The position numbers and the translations under genes are program-made. From positions 2,344,001 through 2,408,000 of the forward strand of contig NZ_AP019736.1 of the NCBI RefSeq assembly GCF_006542685.1: 64,000 nt of DNA, given 5' to 3'. This DNA is from Alistipes dispar. Lineage in GTDB: Bacteria; Bacteroidota; Bacteroidia; Bacteroidales; Rikenellaceae. The notes under the pieces are model-generated. The model was not told the DNA's origin. It searched no databases and was given only the letters and a program-made list of their open reading frames with translations. This document shows positions 1 through 8,111 of this stretch, one piece after another (position 1 is the stretch's first letter; every line of letters begins with the position of its first letter).

Positions 1-694
1 CGAGCTGGCGAAGATCGGCCAGGCCACCGAGCACAACTACTGCGGCGTGAACTGCGGCATCATGGACCAGTTCGCCTCGGTGTTCGGCAAGAAGGGCAAC
101 CTGATCCGGCTGGACTGCCGCTCGCTGGAGTACGCCTACTTCCCGTTCGATCCGAAGGGCTACAGGCTGGTGCTCGTCGATTCGCGCGTGAAGCACGAGC
201 TGGTGGGTTCGCCCTACAACGACCGCCGCGCCTCGTGCGAGCGTGTGGCGAAGGTGCTCGGGCAGGAGTTCCTGCGCGGAGCTACGATGGAGCAGCTCGA
301 TGCCGTCAGGGACCGGATCTCGGAGGAGGACTACAAACGGGCCCGTTATGTCATCGGCGAGGAGAAACGGGTGCTCGACGTCTGCGAGGCTTTGGAGAAG
401 GGCGACTACGAGACGGTCGGCGCGCGCATGTATGAGACGCACTGGGGCATGTCGAAGGATTACGAGGTGTCGTGCGAGGAGCTGGATTTTCTGGCGACGC
501 TCGCCGGGGAGTGCGGTGTGACCGGGGCGCGCATCATGGGCGGCGGTTTCGGCGGCTGCACGATCAATCTGGTCAGGGACGAGCTGTACGATCGTTTCAT
601 CGCCACGGCGAAGGAGAAGTTCAACGCCAGATACGGCCACGAGCCGAAGATTTACGACGTGGTGATCTCCGACGGTTCGCGGCGGCTGGAGTGA
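1..694 (+). CDS. galK: Galactokinase, C-terminal part (5' end outside window)
   Basis: The reading frame is open from base 2 to the stop at 692-694, giving about 230 residues of the C-terminal part of a GHMP-family galactokinase (usually about 380 residues). It phosphorylates galactose to galactose-1-phosphate in the Leloir pathway. Visible family marks are NCGIMDQF near the start of the window, in the active-site segment that carries the catalytic Asp, and the C-terminal glycine-rich motif MGGGFGGCT at about 536-562. The ATP-binding GLSSSA motif would lie upstream, outside the window. A strong bidirectional hairpin follows the stop, so this is the last gene of its transcript. The truncation is an edge effect. 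Confidence 0.93.
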   Translation, partial: ELAKIGQATEHNYCGVNCGIMDQFASVFGKKGNLIRLDCRSLEYAYFPFDPKGYRLVLVDSRVKHELVGSPYNDRRASCERVAKVLGQEFLRGATMEQLDAVRDRISEEDYKRARYVIGEEKRVLDVCEALEKGDYETVGARMYETHWGMSKDYEVSCEELDFLATLAGECGVTGARIMGGGFGGCTINLVRDELYDRFIATAKEKFNARYGHEPKIYDVVISDGSRRLE

Positions 695-712
695 TCCGCA
701 GCGGCTGCATGG

Positions 713-756
713 AAAAAGAGGCTGACTAACGGTTGAAGTTAGTCAGCCTCTTTTTT
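713..756. terminator. Bidirectional intrinsic terminator
   Basis: An 18-base arm (713-730) pairs with 738-755 around a 7-base loop, and the arms carry A and T runs at their outer ends. It can therefore terminate both the plus-strand galK and the minus-strand GNAT gene, which converge here. Confidence 0.9.
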
Positions 757-1287
757 CTATTCCAGAATCTTTTGCATCAGCATTTCGTCGCGGTAGCCTT
801 CCGGCGTCCACAGCCATTGGCGTTTGATGCCTGCGGGGACGAATCCCGTGCGGCGGAACAGTCCGAGACTGGCCGCATTGTCCGTTCCCACGTTGCACCA
901 CAACTGGTGCAGCCGCAGCCGTTCGCGGGCGTATCCGCAGAGCGTCTCCACCGCGTCGGAGGCATACCCGCGGCCGCGGTCGTCCGCGTCGTGGATCAGG
1001 ATTCCGAGACCGGCGCGCCGGTTGAGGGGATCGAACTCGAAGAGGTCCGCAATGCCTACGGGGCGCGCTTCGGCGCGCGTCTCGACGATCAGCCGCAACT
1101 GACCCGTGCGGAAGAGGTCGCCGCCCTGCAACTGCGCCGCGATGAACCGCTCCATCTGGGCCCGCGAGAAGGGCTCGGTCGTGCCGCTCACGCTCCACAC
1201 GGAGGTGTCGTTCTCCCATGCGTAGAGCAGCTCCGCGTCCTCCGGTTCCACGGCCCGGAGCCGGACGATGCGGCCTTCGAGGTTCAT
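757..1287 (-). CDS. GNAT family N-acetyltransferase (RimJ/RimL type)
   Basis: A 176-residue GNAT acetyltransferase of the RimJ/RimL-like type, which transfers acetyl from acetyl-CoA to an amine; the substrate cannot be read from the sequence. The acetyl-CoA-binding segment is visible as RGRGYASDAVETL, followed by NVGTDNAASLGLFRRTGF, the usual C-terminal pattern. The start ATG at 1285-1287 shares one base with the TGA of the upstream ROK gene (TGATG), indicating translational coupling. The two genes form an operon ending at the hairpin at 713-756. The coupling suggests the acetyltransferase acts in a sugar-responsive context, which is inference. Confidence 0.85.
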   Translation of the reverse strand: MNLEGRIVRLRAVEPEDAELLYAWENDTSVWSVSGTTEPFSRAQMERFIAAQLQGGDLFRTGQLRLIVETRAEARPVGIADLFEFDPLNRRAGLGILIHDADDRGRGYASDAVETLCGYARERLRLHQLWCNVGTDNAASLGLFRRTGFVPAGIKRQWLWTPEGYRDEMLMQKILE

Positions 1288-2516
1288 CAGATGCCGATTA
1301 CCTTGTTGCGGATAAGCATGGCCACGCCCCACGCGTTCGCGCTCTCGGTCATCTTCGAAACGCGGAACTTGGTGTCCTTGTAAACCAGGTTGAGCGAGTA
1401 TTTGTTCGTCGCCGACTTGAGCGGGAGCATCAGGTAGTCGCCCGCCGCCGCGAGGTTGCCGCCGACGATGACCGTCTCGGGGTTGAACGTGTTGATGAGG
1501 AACGCGATGGCCTTGCCGACCTTTTCGCCCGCCTCCTCGATCAGTTCGATCGAGAGGTTGTCGTCGTTCATCGCCGCGTTGATGATGTCGTCGATGTGCA
1601 CGGTCCGCTGTTCGTCGTACTGTTTCTTGAGGATGGTGTTCACGCCCTTTTCGATCATGTGGCGCATCTTGTCCTCGATGGCGATACCCGACACCTCGGT
1701 TTCGAGGCAGCCCTTCTTGCCGCACGAGCAGATGATCTCGTTGTCGAAGAAGGGGATGTGGCCGAACTCGCCGGCGAAGCCGCTCTTGCCGTAGTAGAGC
1801 TTGCCGTCCACGACGATTCCGATGGCCACGCCGCGGCCCATGTGGAGGTACAGCACGTTGCTCTCCTCCTTCGATTTGCCACACGTGTACTCCGCGTAGC
1901 AGCGGGCGCGGGTGTCGTTCTCGATCAGCACGCGCAGGCCGATCCGCTCCTCGAGGATGTCGCGCAGCGACTGCTCGTTGGAGGTGAAGTATTTGTAGCT
2001 GCGGCCCGTGTCGGGATTCACGCGCCCCGTCATGCAGACGCCCAGGCCGAGCATCTTGCTCCGCTCCACGCCGCACGAGGCGATGAAGTTCTCGATGTTC
2101 GTGCAGATGCGCTCGAGGCACTGCGGACGGTCCTGCAGCTCGAAGGTGAAGTCGTTCTCCTCCTTGATGATGTTGTTTTGCAGGTCGGTGACCATGAAGC
2201 GCATGTTGTCGCGGCCGACGTTCACGCCGACGAAGTAGATCGCCGAGTTGGCCAGGCCGAAGATGTTGGGACGGCGTCCGCCCGGAGTCTCGACCTTGCC
2301 CAGGTCCGTGACGATGTTTTCGTCCACGAGCTCCTGCACGAGTTTGGTGATCGTCGGAACGCTGATGTGCAGCTCCTTGGTCAGCTCCGAGAGCGTGCAC
2401 TCGCCGTTTACGGCCATGTGCGCGATGATGTTGCGCTTGATGATGCTGTTCTTATGCGAAATGCCCTTGAGGGTGTCGTCTTCGTGTTTGTTGAAGAACT
2501 CGGTCAATGATGTCAT
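1287..2516 (-). CDS. ROK-family transcriptional regulator (NagC/XylR type)
   Basis: A 409-residue protein with an N-terminal winged helix-turn-helix (about residues 20-75, with SVPTITKLVQEL as recognition helix) followed by a ROK domain, the arrangement of NagC/Mlc/XylR repressors that sense sugars or sugar phosphates. The ROK metal-binding cysteine cluster is intact as CSCGKKGCLE. The ATG at 2514-2516 is preferred over an upstream in-frame TTG (2544-2546), because that TTG lies within the -7 element itself. It is followed, with TGATG coupling, by the GNAT gene. The effector is unknown; an amino sugar is a reasonable guess given the hexosamine genes nearby. Confidence 0.9.
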   Translation of the reverse strand: MTSLTEFFNKHEDDTLKGISHKNSIIKRNIIAHMAVNGECTLSELTKELHISVPTITKLVQELVDENIVTDLGKVETPGGRRPNIFGLANSAIYFVGVNVGRDNMRFMVTDLQNNIIKEENDFTFELQDRPQCLERICTNIENFIASCGVERSKMLGLGVCMTGRVNPDTGRSYKYFTSNEQSLRDILEERIGLRVLIENDTRARCYAEYTCGKSKEESNVLYLHMGRGVAIGIVVDGKLYYGKSGFAGEFGHIPFFDNEIICSCGKKGCLETEVSGIAIEDKMRHMIEKGVNTILKKQYDEQRTVHIDDIINAAMNDDNLSIELIEEAGEKVGKAIAFLINTFNPETVIVGGNLAAAGDYLMLPLKSATNKYSLNLVYKDTKFRVSKMTESANAWGVAMLIRNKVIGI

Positions 2517-2543
2517 TTTCTTCGCTTTTTTTAACTGGCGGCA

Positions 2544-2577
2544 CAAATATAATAATTATTTCAATAGACTGCAAAAA
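2544..2577 (-). promoter_or_regulatory. Promoter of the ROK/GNAT operon
   Basis: On the minus strand a -7 element TATATTTG (complement of 2544-2551) lies 20 bp from a -33 element TTTTTG (complement of 2572-2577). This matches the Bacteroidetes primary sigma consensus and leaves a leader of about 20 nt before the ATG at 2516. Confidence 0.8.
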
Positions 2578-2612
2578 TTCTTAATAAATTTAATAAATTA
2601 TTTGCAAAAATG

Positions 2613-2656
2613 AACAATAAAAGAGGGAACAGATTGTTTTTCAATCTGTTCCCTCT
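2613..2656 (-). terminator. Terminator of fabD
   Basis: The arms 2622-2636 and 2642-2656 form a perfect 15-bp stem with a 5-base loop. Read on the minus strand it is followed by a T-rich tail, about 27 bp after the fabD stop. Confidence 0.85.
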
Positions 2657-2682
2657 CCTTCCGCGGAATGCGGACGGATCGG

Positions 2683-3564
2683 TTACAACGTCGATTTCGA
2701 CTCGACCGTCGCCTGGGCGTCCACCTTGCGGATCAGGCCCTGGAGCACCGTGCCGGGGCCGAGTTCGGTGAACTCTCCGACGCCGTCCGCGAGCATGTTC
2801 TTCACGATGTAGGTCCAGCGGACGGGAGCCGTCAGTTGGGCGATGAGGTTCGCCTTGATGGCTGCCGGGTCGGTATAGGGTTTGGCATCCACGTTCTGGT
2901 AGATCGGGCATGTCGGAGTCCGGAAGGGAGCGTCGTCAATCGCCTTTTCCAGCTCCTGCTTGGCCGGCTCCATCAGCGGCGAGTGGAACGCACCGCCCAC
3001 GGGCAGACGCAGCGCACGGCGCGCGCCTGCGGCCTTGGCCTTTTCGCAGGCCGCATCCACGGCCTCCACGGCGCCCGAAATGACGAGCTGCCCCGGGCAG
3101 TTGTAGTTGGCGGCGACCACCACGCCGTCGATCGACGCGCAGATCTCCTCCACGGTCTTGTCGTCCAGTCCGAGGATGGCGGCCATCGTGCCGGGCTGCG
3201 CCTCGCAGGCGGCCTGCATGGCCATCGCTCGTTTCGAAACGAGTTTCAGACCGTCTTCGAACGAGAGGGCCCCGGCCACCACCAGCGCCGAGAACTCGCC
3301 GAGCGAGTGACCGGCCACGGCATCGGGTTCGACGCCGAGCGCCTTGGCCATGATGACCGAGTGGAGGAATACGGCGGGCTGCGTCACGCGGGTCTGCCTG
3401 AGCTCCTCGTCCGTGCCGGCGAACATGATGTCCGTGATGCGGAATCCGAGGATTTCATTGGCCTTCTCGAACAGCTCCCGGGCAGCGGGAACGTTGTCGT
3501 AGAGATCTTTGCCCATGCCGACGGCCTGAGCCCCCTGGCCGGGGAAAACGTATGCGTGCTTCAT
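2683..3564 (-). CDS. fabD: Malonyl-CoA:ACP transacylase
   Basis: A 293-residue FabD, the usual family length. It transfers malonyl from CoA to acyl carrier protein to start fatty-acid elongation in the cytosol. The N-terminal FPGQGAQ motif (7-13), the nucleophile elbow GHSLGE with Ser87, and the second catalytic His in GGAFHSPLM near residue 195 are all present. The gene has its own promoter at 3594-3601 and its own terminator, so it appears monocistronic. It is not next to other fab genes here. Its promoter lies back to back with that of the cobalamin riboswitch transcript. Confidence 0.97.
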   Translation of the reverse strand: MKHAYVFPGQGAQAVGMGKDLYDNVPAARELFEKANEILGFRITDIMFAGTDEELRQTRVTQPAVFLHSVIMAKALGVEPDAVAGHSLGEFSALVVAGALSFEDGLKLVSKRAMAMQAACEAQPGTMAAILGLDDKTVEEICASIDGVVVAANYNCPGQLVISGAVEAVDAACEKAKAAGARRALRLPVGGAFHSPLMEPAKQELEKAIDDAPFRTPTCPIYQNVDAKPYTDPAAIKANLIAQLTAPVRWTYIVKNMLADGVGEFTELGPGTVLQGLIRKVDAQATVESKSTL

Positions 3565-3593
3565 GATTTCAGCGAATTTTTTGTTAGCTGGGG

Positions 3594-3601
3594 CAAAGAT
3601 A
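3594..3601 (-). promoter_or_regulatory. -7 element of fabD promoter
   Basis: Complement of caaagata gives TATCTTTG, a match to TAnnTTTG, 30 bp upstream of the fabD ATG. No clear -33 element is visible at the expected spacing. It faces away from the plus-strand element at 3615-3622. Confidence 0.7.
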
Positions 3602-3614
3602 CGAATTTATTTCG

Positions 3615-3622
3615 TATTTTTG
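3615..3622 (+). promoter_or_regulatory. -7 element of riboswitch/btuG transcript
   Basis: TATTTTTG matches TAnnTTTG and sits just upstream of the cobalamin aptamer, so transcription should start near 3627-3630. Confidence 0.7.
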
Positions 3623-3629
3623 CGCCGCA

Positions 3630-3810
3630 ATGGTTCACAAAGGGTCCGGCGAGGCCCCGCGTGATTAAATGGGAATGCCGTGTGAATCGGCAGCAGTTCC
3701 CGCTGCTGTAAGTTCCGCAAGAGTTGCCGCGACACGCTTGAAGCCACTGATTCCGGGATGAATCGGGAAGGCGTCGCGGCTGGGACGAGCCAGAAGACCT
3801 GCCTTGCGTC
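3630..3810 (+). ncRNA. Cobalamin (AdoCbl-type) riboswitch
   Basis: The conserved core of the cobalamin aptamer can be read directly: GGGAAtgccGTGtGAAtc at about 3669, then CAGttCCCGCtgCTGTaa, GCCACTG, GGGAAGGCG, and the diagnostic GACGAGCCAGAAGACCTGCC ending at 3803. The element opens the transcript of the BtuG-like lipoprotein. Between the aptamer and the gene, 3811-3927 holds no other recognisable element, and a terminator-like hairpin at 3928-3965 is the probable expression platform. Cobalamin binding is therefore expected to repress the downstream gene. Confidence 0.92.
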
Positions 3811-3927
3811 TCCCGAGGGAGAATCCTCATTCGAACGGTTGCTGCGGAGAACGGTGCGTCGAACTTCGGCCCTGCGGGGCGTCGGTGCGATTGTCTGTCG
3901 GTTTGTCGGGCGTATGTGCGAAGCGGG

Positions 3928-3965
3928 ATTCGGCTCCGGGAAAGGAGACCGGATTTACTTTTTTT
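3928..3965 (+). terminator. Probable riboswitch expression-platform terminator
   Basis: ATTCGG-CTCC (3928-3937) pairs with GGAG-a-CCGGAT (3944-3954) with a single bulged A, followed by TTACTTTTTTT. It sits about 30 bp before the start codon at 3996, as expected for a transcriptional off-switch. The competing antiterminator was not traced. Confidence 0.6.
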
Positions 3966-3995
3966 ATGTACTTATTTTAATAATTGATCCGAAAG

Positions 3996-5084
3996 ATGAA
4001 AAAATCATTGCTTTTCGCACTCGCCGCGACGGTTTTCGCGGCCTGCTCTGACGACAACGGTTCGACGACACCGCCCCCCCCCGGCGCTTCCGACAAGTAT
4101 CAGGGCGGATTCTACGTCTATAACGAAGGCTCTTACGGCCGGACCCCGGCGTCGGTGAACTACTACGATAAGACGACGGGCGAGTGGTCGCTCAATCTCT
4201 ACCAGGAGAATAACGAGGGCGAGAAGCTGGGCAACACCGGCACGGTGGCCGTGTGCAGCGACGACAACGTTTACTTCGTGTCGAAGGAGACGCCCTGGCT
4301 GGTCGAGGTGGGGCTCGAGGACTTCCTGAAGAAATCGGCGCTGCCCGACGGCGCGCTGACCGGCCAGGCCTACGGATTTGCGCTGATCGACGGCAAGCAC
4401 GGCGTGCTGACCACCTCCGAGGGCGCCTATTCCGTATCGCTCGATCCGCTGGAGCTGGGCGACGCCTTCTTCGAGGGGCGCGGTTTGGGGGGCGACGTCG
4501 CCGTGAAGGACGGGCGTGTTTTCCTCACCGCTTCGGCCGGCGAGGGGGATGTCGTGAAGGTTTACGACGCCTCGACCCTCGCCTTCGTGAAGGACCTTCC
4601 TGCCGCCGCGAAGACGGGTTTCGCCGAGGCAGGAGGCATGCTGTGGGCCGCTGCCGGGAACAAACTCTTCAAGATCAACACGACGGCTCTGACTTCGGAG
4701 GAGGTGACGCTCGGCGACGACCTCTCGGTTTACTACAACCAGTGGGCCTATACGCCGACCGGATTGCACGCTTCGAAGAAGGGTGATGCGCTCTATTTCG
4801 TCGAGGGCAGTTCTTCGGGTTACGACGTCTATCGGTTCACGATCGCCACGGGCGCTGCGGAGAAGCTCTTCCCGGCTCCGGAGGTGGACGGGACTCGCTA
4901 TTCCGTTTACGGTGCGGGGCTGAATGCCGATCCCGAAAGCGACGATCTCTACCTGTTCTATACCGCCGACTGGGGCGGTCATGCGACCATCTATGTCGTG
5001 GACGGGACCACGGGCGAGCAGAAGAAGTCGTTCCCCTACACGGATGCCGAATACTGGTTCCCCTCGATGATCCTCTTCCGGTAG
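3996..5084 (+). CDS. btuG: BtuG-like cobalamin-binding surface lipoprotein (DUF5074/YncE-type propeller)
   Basis: A 362-residue lipoprotein with a short signal peptide ending in VFAAC (Cys17) followed by SDDN, an acidic stretch typical of surface-exported Bacteroidetes lipoproteins. The body consists of repeated beta-propeller-type blades of the DUF5074/YncE kind, as in BtuG, which captures vitamin B12 at the cell surface for BtuB. The cobalamin riboswitch upstream strongly supports this role. The ATG at 3996 is preferred to a TTG at 3984. Two oddities stand out: no btuB or btuCDF gene is adjacent, and a run of nine C (4074-4082) lies just after the lipobox and encodes the proline stretch. 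The btuG symbol rests on domain type plus riboswitch. Confidence 0.8.
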   Translation: MKKSLLFALAATVFAACSDDNGSTTPPPPGASDKYQGGFYVYNEGSYGRTPASVNYYDKTTGEWSLNLYQENNEGEKLGNTGTVAVCSDDNVYFVSKETPWLVEVGLEDFLKKSALPDGALTGQAYGFALIDGKHGVLTTSEGAYSVSLDPLELGDAFFEGRGLGGDVAVKDGRVFLTASAGEGDVVKVYDASTLAFVKDLPAAAKTGFAEAGGMLWAAAGNKLFKINTTALTSEEVTLGDDLSVYYNQWAYTPTGLHASKKGDALYFVEGSSSGYDVYRFTIATGAAEKLFPAPEVDGTRYSVYGAGLNADPESDDLYLFYTADWGGHATIYVVDGTTGEQKKSFPYTDAEYWFPSMILFR

Positions 5085-5170
5085 CCGGGCGGGCCGTTCC
5101 GGGATCCGTTCCCCGGAGGGACGCCTGTCCCGGACCTGCGGAGCCGTTTTCCGGGGTCCGCGTCCGATAA

Positions 5171-5216
5171 GAAAAAGAGAACGCCCCTGCCGCAACGATT
5201 CGCGGCAGGGGCGTTC
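5171..5216 (-). terminator. Terminator of the nagB operon
   Basis: Arms 5179-5193 and 5202-5216 form a GC-rich stem of about 15 bp with a short loop. On the minus strand it is followed by TCTCTTTTTC, so it ends the nagB transcript. The plus side lacks a T run, so termination of btuG here is less certain. Confidence 0.8.
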
Positions 5217-5287
5217 TGCATTTCCGGCGGCCGGCGACCGTCTCCGGGACCGGGGCGCTCTTCTTCGCCGGGAGCGGCGGCGCCCCG

Positions 5288-6082
5288 TCAGATCAGGTTC
5301 TCCTTCTCGATGTCCTTGAAGTAGCGGTAGGTCGCCACGCGCAGCTCCCCGGCGGCCGGTTCGTCGCAGATCAGGATGCCGTTGGGATGCACCTGCAGGG
5401 CCGAGATGGTCCACTGGTGGTTGTACGATCCCTCCACGCCGTGACGCACCGCGCGGGCCTTCTTGGGCCCCGTGGCGAGGATGAGCACCTTCTTGGCCGC
5501 GAGCACCGTGCCCACGCCGACCGTCAGCGCCGTCTTGGGCACGAGGTTCGTGTCGCCGCCGAAGAAGCGCGAGTTCACCTGGATCGTGTCCTGCGTCAGG
5601 GTCTTGACGCGCGTGCGCGAGTTGAGCGACGAGAAGGGTTCGTTGAAGGCGATGTGCCCGTCTTCGCCGACGCCGCCCATGAACAGGTCGATGCCGCCGG
5701 CCTCGACGATGCGCGCCTCGTAGTCGGCGCACTCCTTGACCAGATCCTCGGCGTTGCCGTTGAGGATATTGACGTTCTCGGGCAGGATGTCGATGTGTTT
5801 GAAGAAGTTGTTCCACATGAACGAGTGGTAGCTCTCGGGGTGCTCCTCCGGAAGTCCGACGTACTCGTCCATGTTGAACGTGATGACGTTCCTGAACGAC
5901 ACGTCGCCGGCCTTGTGGCGGCGGATGAGCTCCTTGTAGGTCTCCAGCGGCGTTGAGCCGGTGGGCAGTCCCAGCACGAAGGGCGACGAGGTGTGCTGCG
6001 CCTTGTTGCGGATCTGCTCGATGATGTAGTTGGCGGCCCATTGCGCCACCTGCTGCGGGGTGTTTTCGATGATAAGTCGCAT
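5288..6082 (-). CDS. nagB: Glucosamine-6-phosphate deaminase
   Basis: A 264-residue NagB that converts glucosamine-6-phosphate to fructose-6-phosphate and ammonia, the entry of amino sugars into glycolysis. Catalytic residues fall at the same numbers as in E. coli NagB: Asp72 in NMDEYV, and Asp141, His143 and Glu148 in GEDGHIAFNEP. The start ATG at 6080-6082 gives the expected N-terminus MRLIIENT; an upstream in-frame start would add an unrelated leader. It is the last gene of the operon read from the NahK-like gene, 78 bp behind the NagB/PIG-L fusion. An intact NagB beside a degenerate paralogue is notable. Confidence 0.96.
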   Translation of the reverse strand: MRLIIENTPQQVAQWAANYIIEQIRNKAQHTSSPFVLGLPTGSTPLETYKELIRRHKAGDVSFRNVITFNMDEYVGLPEEHPESYHSFMWNNFFKHIDILPENVNILNGNAEDLVKECADYEARIVEAGGIDLFMGGVGEDGHIAFNEPFSSLNSRTRVKTLTQDTIQVNSRFFGGDTNLVPKTALTVGVGTVLAAKKVLILATGPKKARAVRHGVEGSYNHQWTISALQVHPNGILICDEPAAGELRVATYRYFKDIEKENLI

Positions 6083-6160
6083 AACGGAATTTTTAGGAAC
6101 GGCGGATGCGGCCCCGGAGGGGTTGTGCGGCATCCGTCCGTTATCGGTTGCTTTGTCGGA

Positions 6161-8110
6161 TCAGAACATTTTGACGAATACCTCGATGGCCTGGTATTCG
6201 GCCATGCCGAGCTGGTCGTAGAGTTTCGCGGTGTTCTGCGTGCGCTCTTCGGCGCGCTGCCAGAACTCGCGGGGGTCGTCGCCCGGGAAGGGCATGATGT
6301 CCTTCTGCGACAGGTGGCGGTAGATGGCGTGGCGCTTCATGATCAGCTCGTCGGGCGACAGGGGCACGGCCATGTCCACCATGCCCAGCTCCCATTCCAT
6401 CCAGGCGCCGCGGTAGAGCCACAGGTGGCAATCCTTCATCCACTCGTCGTCGCGGACGACCTCGAGCGCGGCGAGCACGGCCTCCATGCAGGTGCGGTGC
6501 GTGCCGTGGGGATCGGCCAGGTCGCCGGCGGCGTAGATCTGGTGAGGCTTGATCTCGCGCAGCAGTTTGACGATGATCTCGATGTCCTTCTCCGTGAGCT
6601 GGCCCTTCTTGATGCCGCCCGTTTCGTAGAAAGGCAGGTTGAGGAAGTGGGCGTTGGTGTCGGGATTCAGACCGAACGAGCGCACGGCGGCGCGGGCCTC
6701 GGCGCGGCGGATCGAGCCTTTGAGGTCGAGCAGCGCGCGCGGTTCGGGTTCGCCCTTCTTCTTGCCGGCGATGATCCGCCCGACTTCGGCGTAGTGGTCG
6801 CCGTAGCCCAGTTCGCGCGAGGTGTCGATGTTCTGCAACACGACGTCGTCGTGTACGGCCACGTTGCCCGACGTTTCGTAGGCCACGTGCACGTCGTGGC
6901 CCTGCTGCACGAGGCGGATGAACGTGCCGCCCATCGAGATCACGTCGTCGTCGGGGTGGGGCGAGAAGATCACCACGCGCTTGGGGAAGGGCTTCGATGC
7001 CACGGGGCGCGTCGAGTCGTCGGCGTTGGGTTTGCCGCCCGGCCAGCCCGTGATGGTGTGTTGCAGGTCGTTGAAGACGTCGATGTTGATCTGGTCGTAG
7101 CTGCGGCCCTGTTCGAGCAGTTCGCCCAGCGAGTTCTCGATGTAGTCCTTGTAGGTGAGTTTCAGGATCGGTTTGTGCACGACGCCGCAAAGCCATACCA
7201 CGGCCTTGCGCACGAACTTCGGCGTCCAGTCGCAGGGACCCACCAGCCACGGCGTCTGCTCGCGGGTGAGCATCTGCGCGGCGTTCTCGTCGATCACCAC
7301 CTCGATATTGGGGTGTGCCTGCAGGTACGAGGCGGGAACCTGTCCCGTGATCTCGCCCTCGACGACCTTCTGCACGATCTGCGTCTTGTTCTCGCCCCAG
7401 GCCATCAGGATGATGCGGTCGGCGCGCATGATCGTCTCGATACCCATCGTGATCGCCATCTTGGGGGTGTTCTCCAGTCCGAAGAAGGCGCCCGACTGCA
7501 CCTTGCGGGTATTGTAGGTGAGCTGCACGAGACGCGTGCGCGAACGCGAGTAGGAACCCGGCTCGTTGAAGCCGATCTGACCGTCCTCGCCGACGCCGAT
7601 GATCATGAGGTCGATCCGCGAGGCGGCGCGCTCGTAGGAGTCGCAGTACTCCGAGATTCTCTCCTCGGGGATCGTGCCGTCGGGGATGTGTACGTTCTCG
7701 GGCAGGATGTCGATGTGGTTGATGAACTCCTCGTGGATGCGGTAGTTGCGGCTCTGCTGCTCGGTCGAGCGGATCGGGTAGAATTCGTCGAGGCTGAATA
7801 CGGCCACGTTGCGGAAGCTGATCTGGCCCTCCTTGTGGCGTTTCACCAGTTCGCTGTAAAGCCCCAGCGGCGTGCGGCCCGTGGTCAGGCCGAGCACGAA
7901 GGGGCGCGTCTCGTCGTACACGCCGTTCGAACAGTGCGCCTCGTTGTAGTTGCGGATCGCCCTGACGATGTTGTCGGCGACGTACTGCACGGCGCGGTAT
8001 TCGTTTTCATATACGTTCGTGCGGATCTTCTCGTAGCGATGGATGATGTCGCGCGGGGCCGATTTCGCGATCAGGCCGCCGTCTTTCGGAAGTGAATACT
8101 TGTTGTTCAT
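6161..8110 (-). CDS. NagB-like / PIG-L deacetylase fusion protein
   Basis: A 649-residue two-domain protein. Residues about 30-300 are NagB-like, with LGLTTGRTP, LDEF (Asp108) and GVGEDGQIGFNEP. Residues about 375-640 are a PIG-L/LmbE-type zinc deacetylase with SPHPDDD at 383-389 and a downstream PHGTH motif. PIG-L enzymes remove N-acetyl groups from GlcNAc-containing substrates. In the NagB part, the position of the catalytic His143 is Gln178, so deaminase activity is doubtful. From memory, similar Bacteroides fusions are annotated as NagB-like proteins lacking the active site. The gene lies one base after the CBM9-like gene and upstream of the intact nagB. Deacetylation of an N-acetylhexosamine derivative is a plausible role, but the substrate is unproven. 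Confidence 0.88.
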   Translation of the reverse strand: MNNKYSLPKDGGLIAKSAPRDIIHRYEKIRTNVYENEYRAVQYVADNIVRAIRNYNEAHCSNGVYDETRPFVLGLTTGRTPLGLYSELVKRHKEGQISFRNVAVFSLDEFYPIRSTEQQSRNYRIHEEFINHIDILPENVHIPDGTIPEERISEYCDSYERAASRIDLMIIGVGEDGQIGFNEPGSYSRSRTRLVQLTYNTRKVQSGAFFGLENTPKMAITMGIETIMRADRIILMAWGENKTQIVQKVVEGEITGQVPASYLQAHPNIEVVIDENAAQMLTREQTPWLVGPCDWTPKFVRKAVVWLCGVVHKPILKLTYKDYIENSLGELLEQGRSYDQINIDVFNDLQHTITGWPGGKPNADDSTRPVASKPFPKRVVIFSPHPDDDVISMGGTFIRLVQQGHDVHVAYETSGNVAVHDDVVLQNIDTSRELGYGDHYAEVGRIIAGKKKGEPEPRALLDLKGSIRRAEARAAVRSFGLNPDTNAHFLNLPFYETGGIKKGQLTEKDIEIIVKLLREIKPHQIYAAGDLADPHGTHRTCMEAVLAALEVVRDDEWMKDCHLWLYRGAWMEWELGMVDMAVPLSPDELIMKRHAIYRHLSQKDIMPFPGDDPREFWQRAEERTQNTAKLYDQLGMAEYQAIEVFVKMF

Positions 8111-8111
8111 A

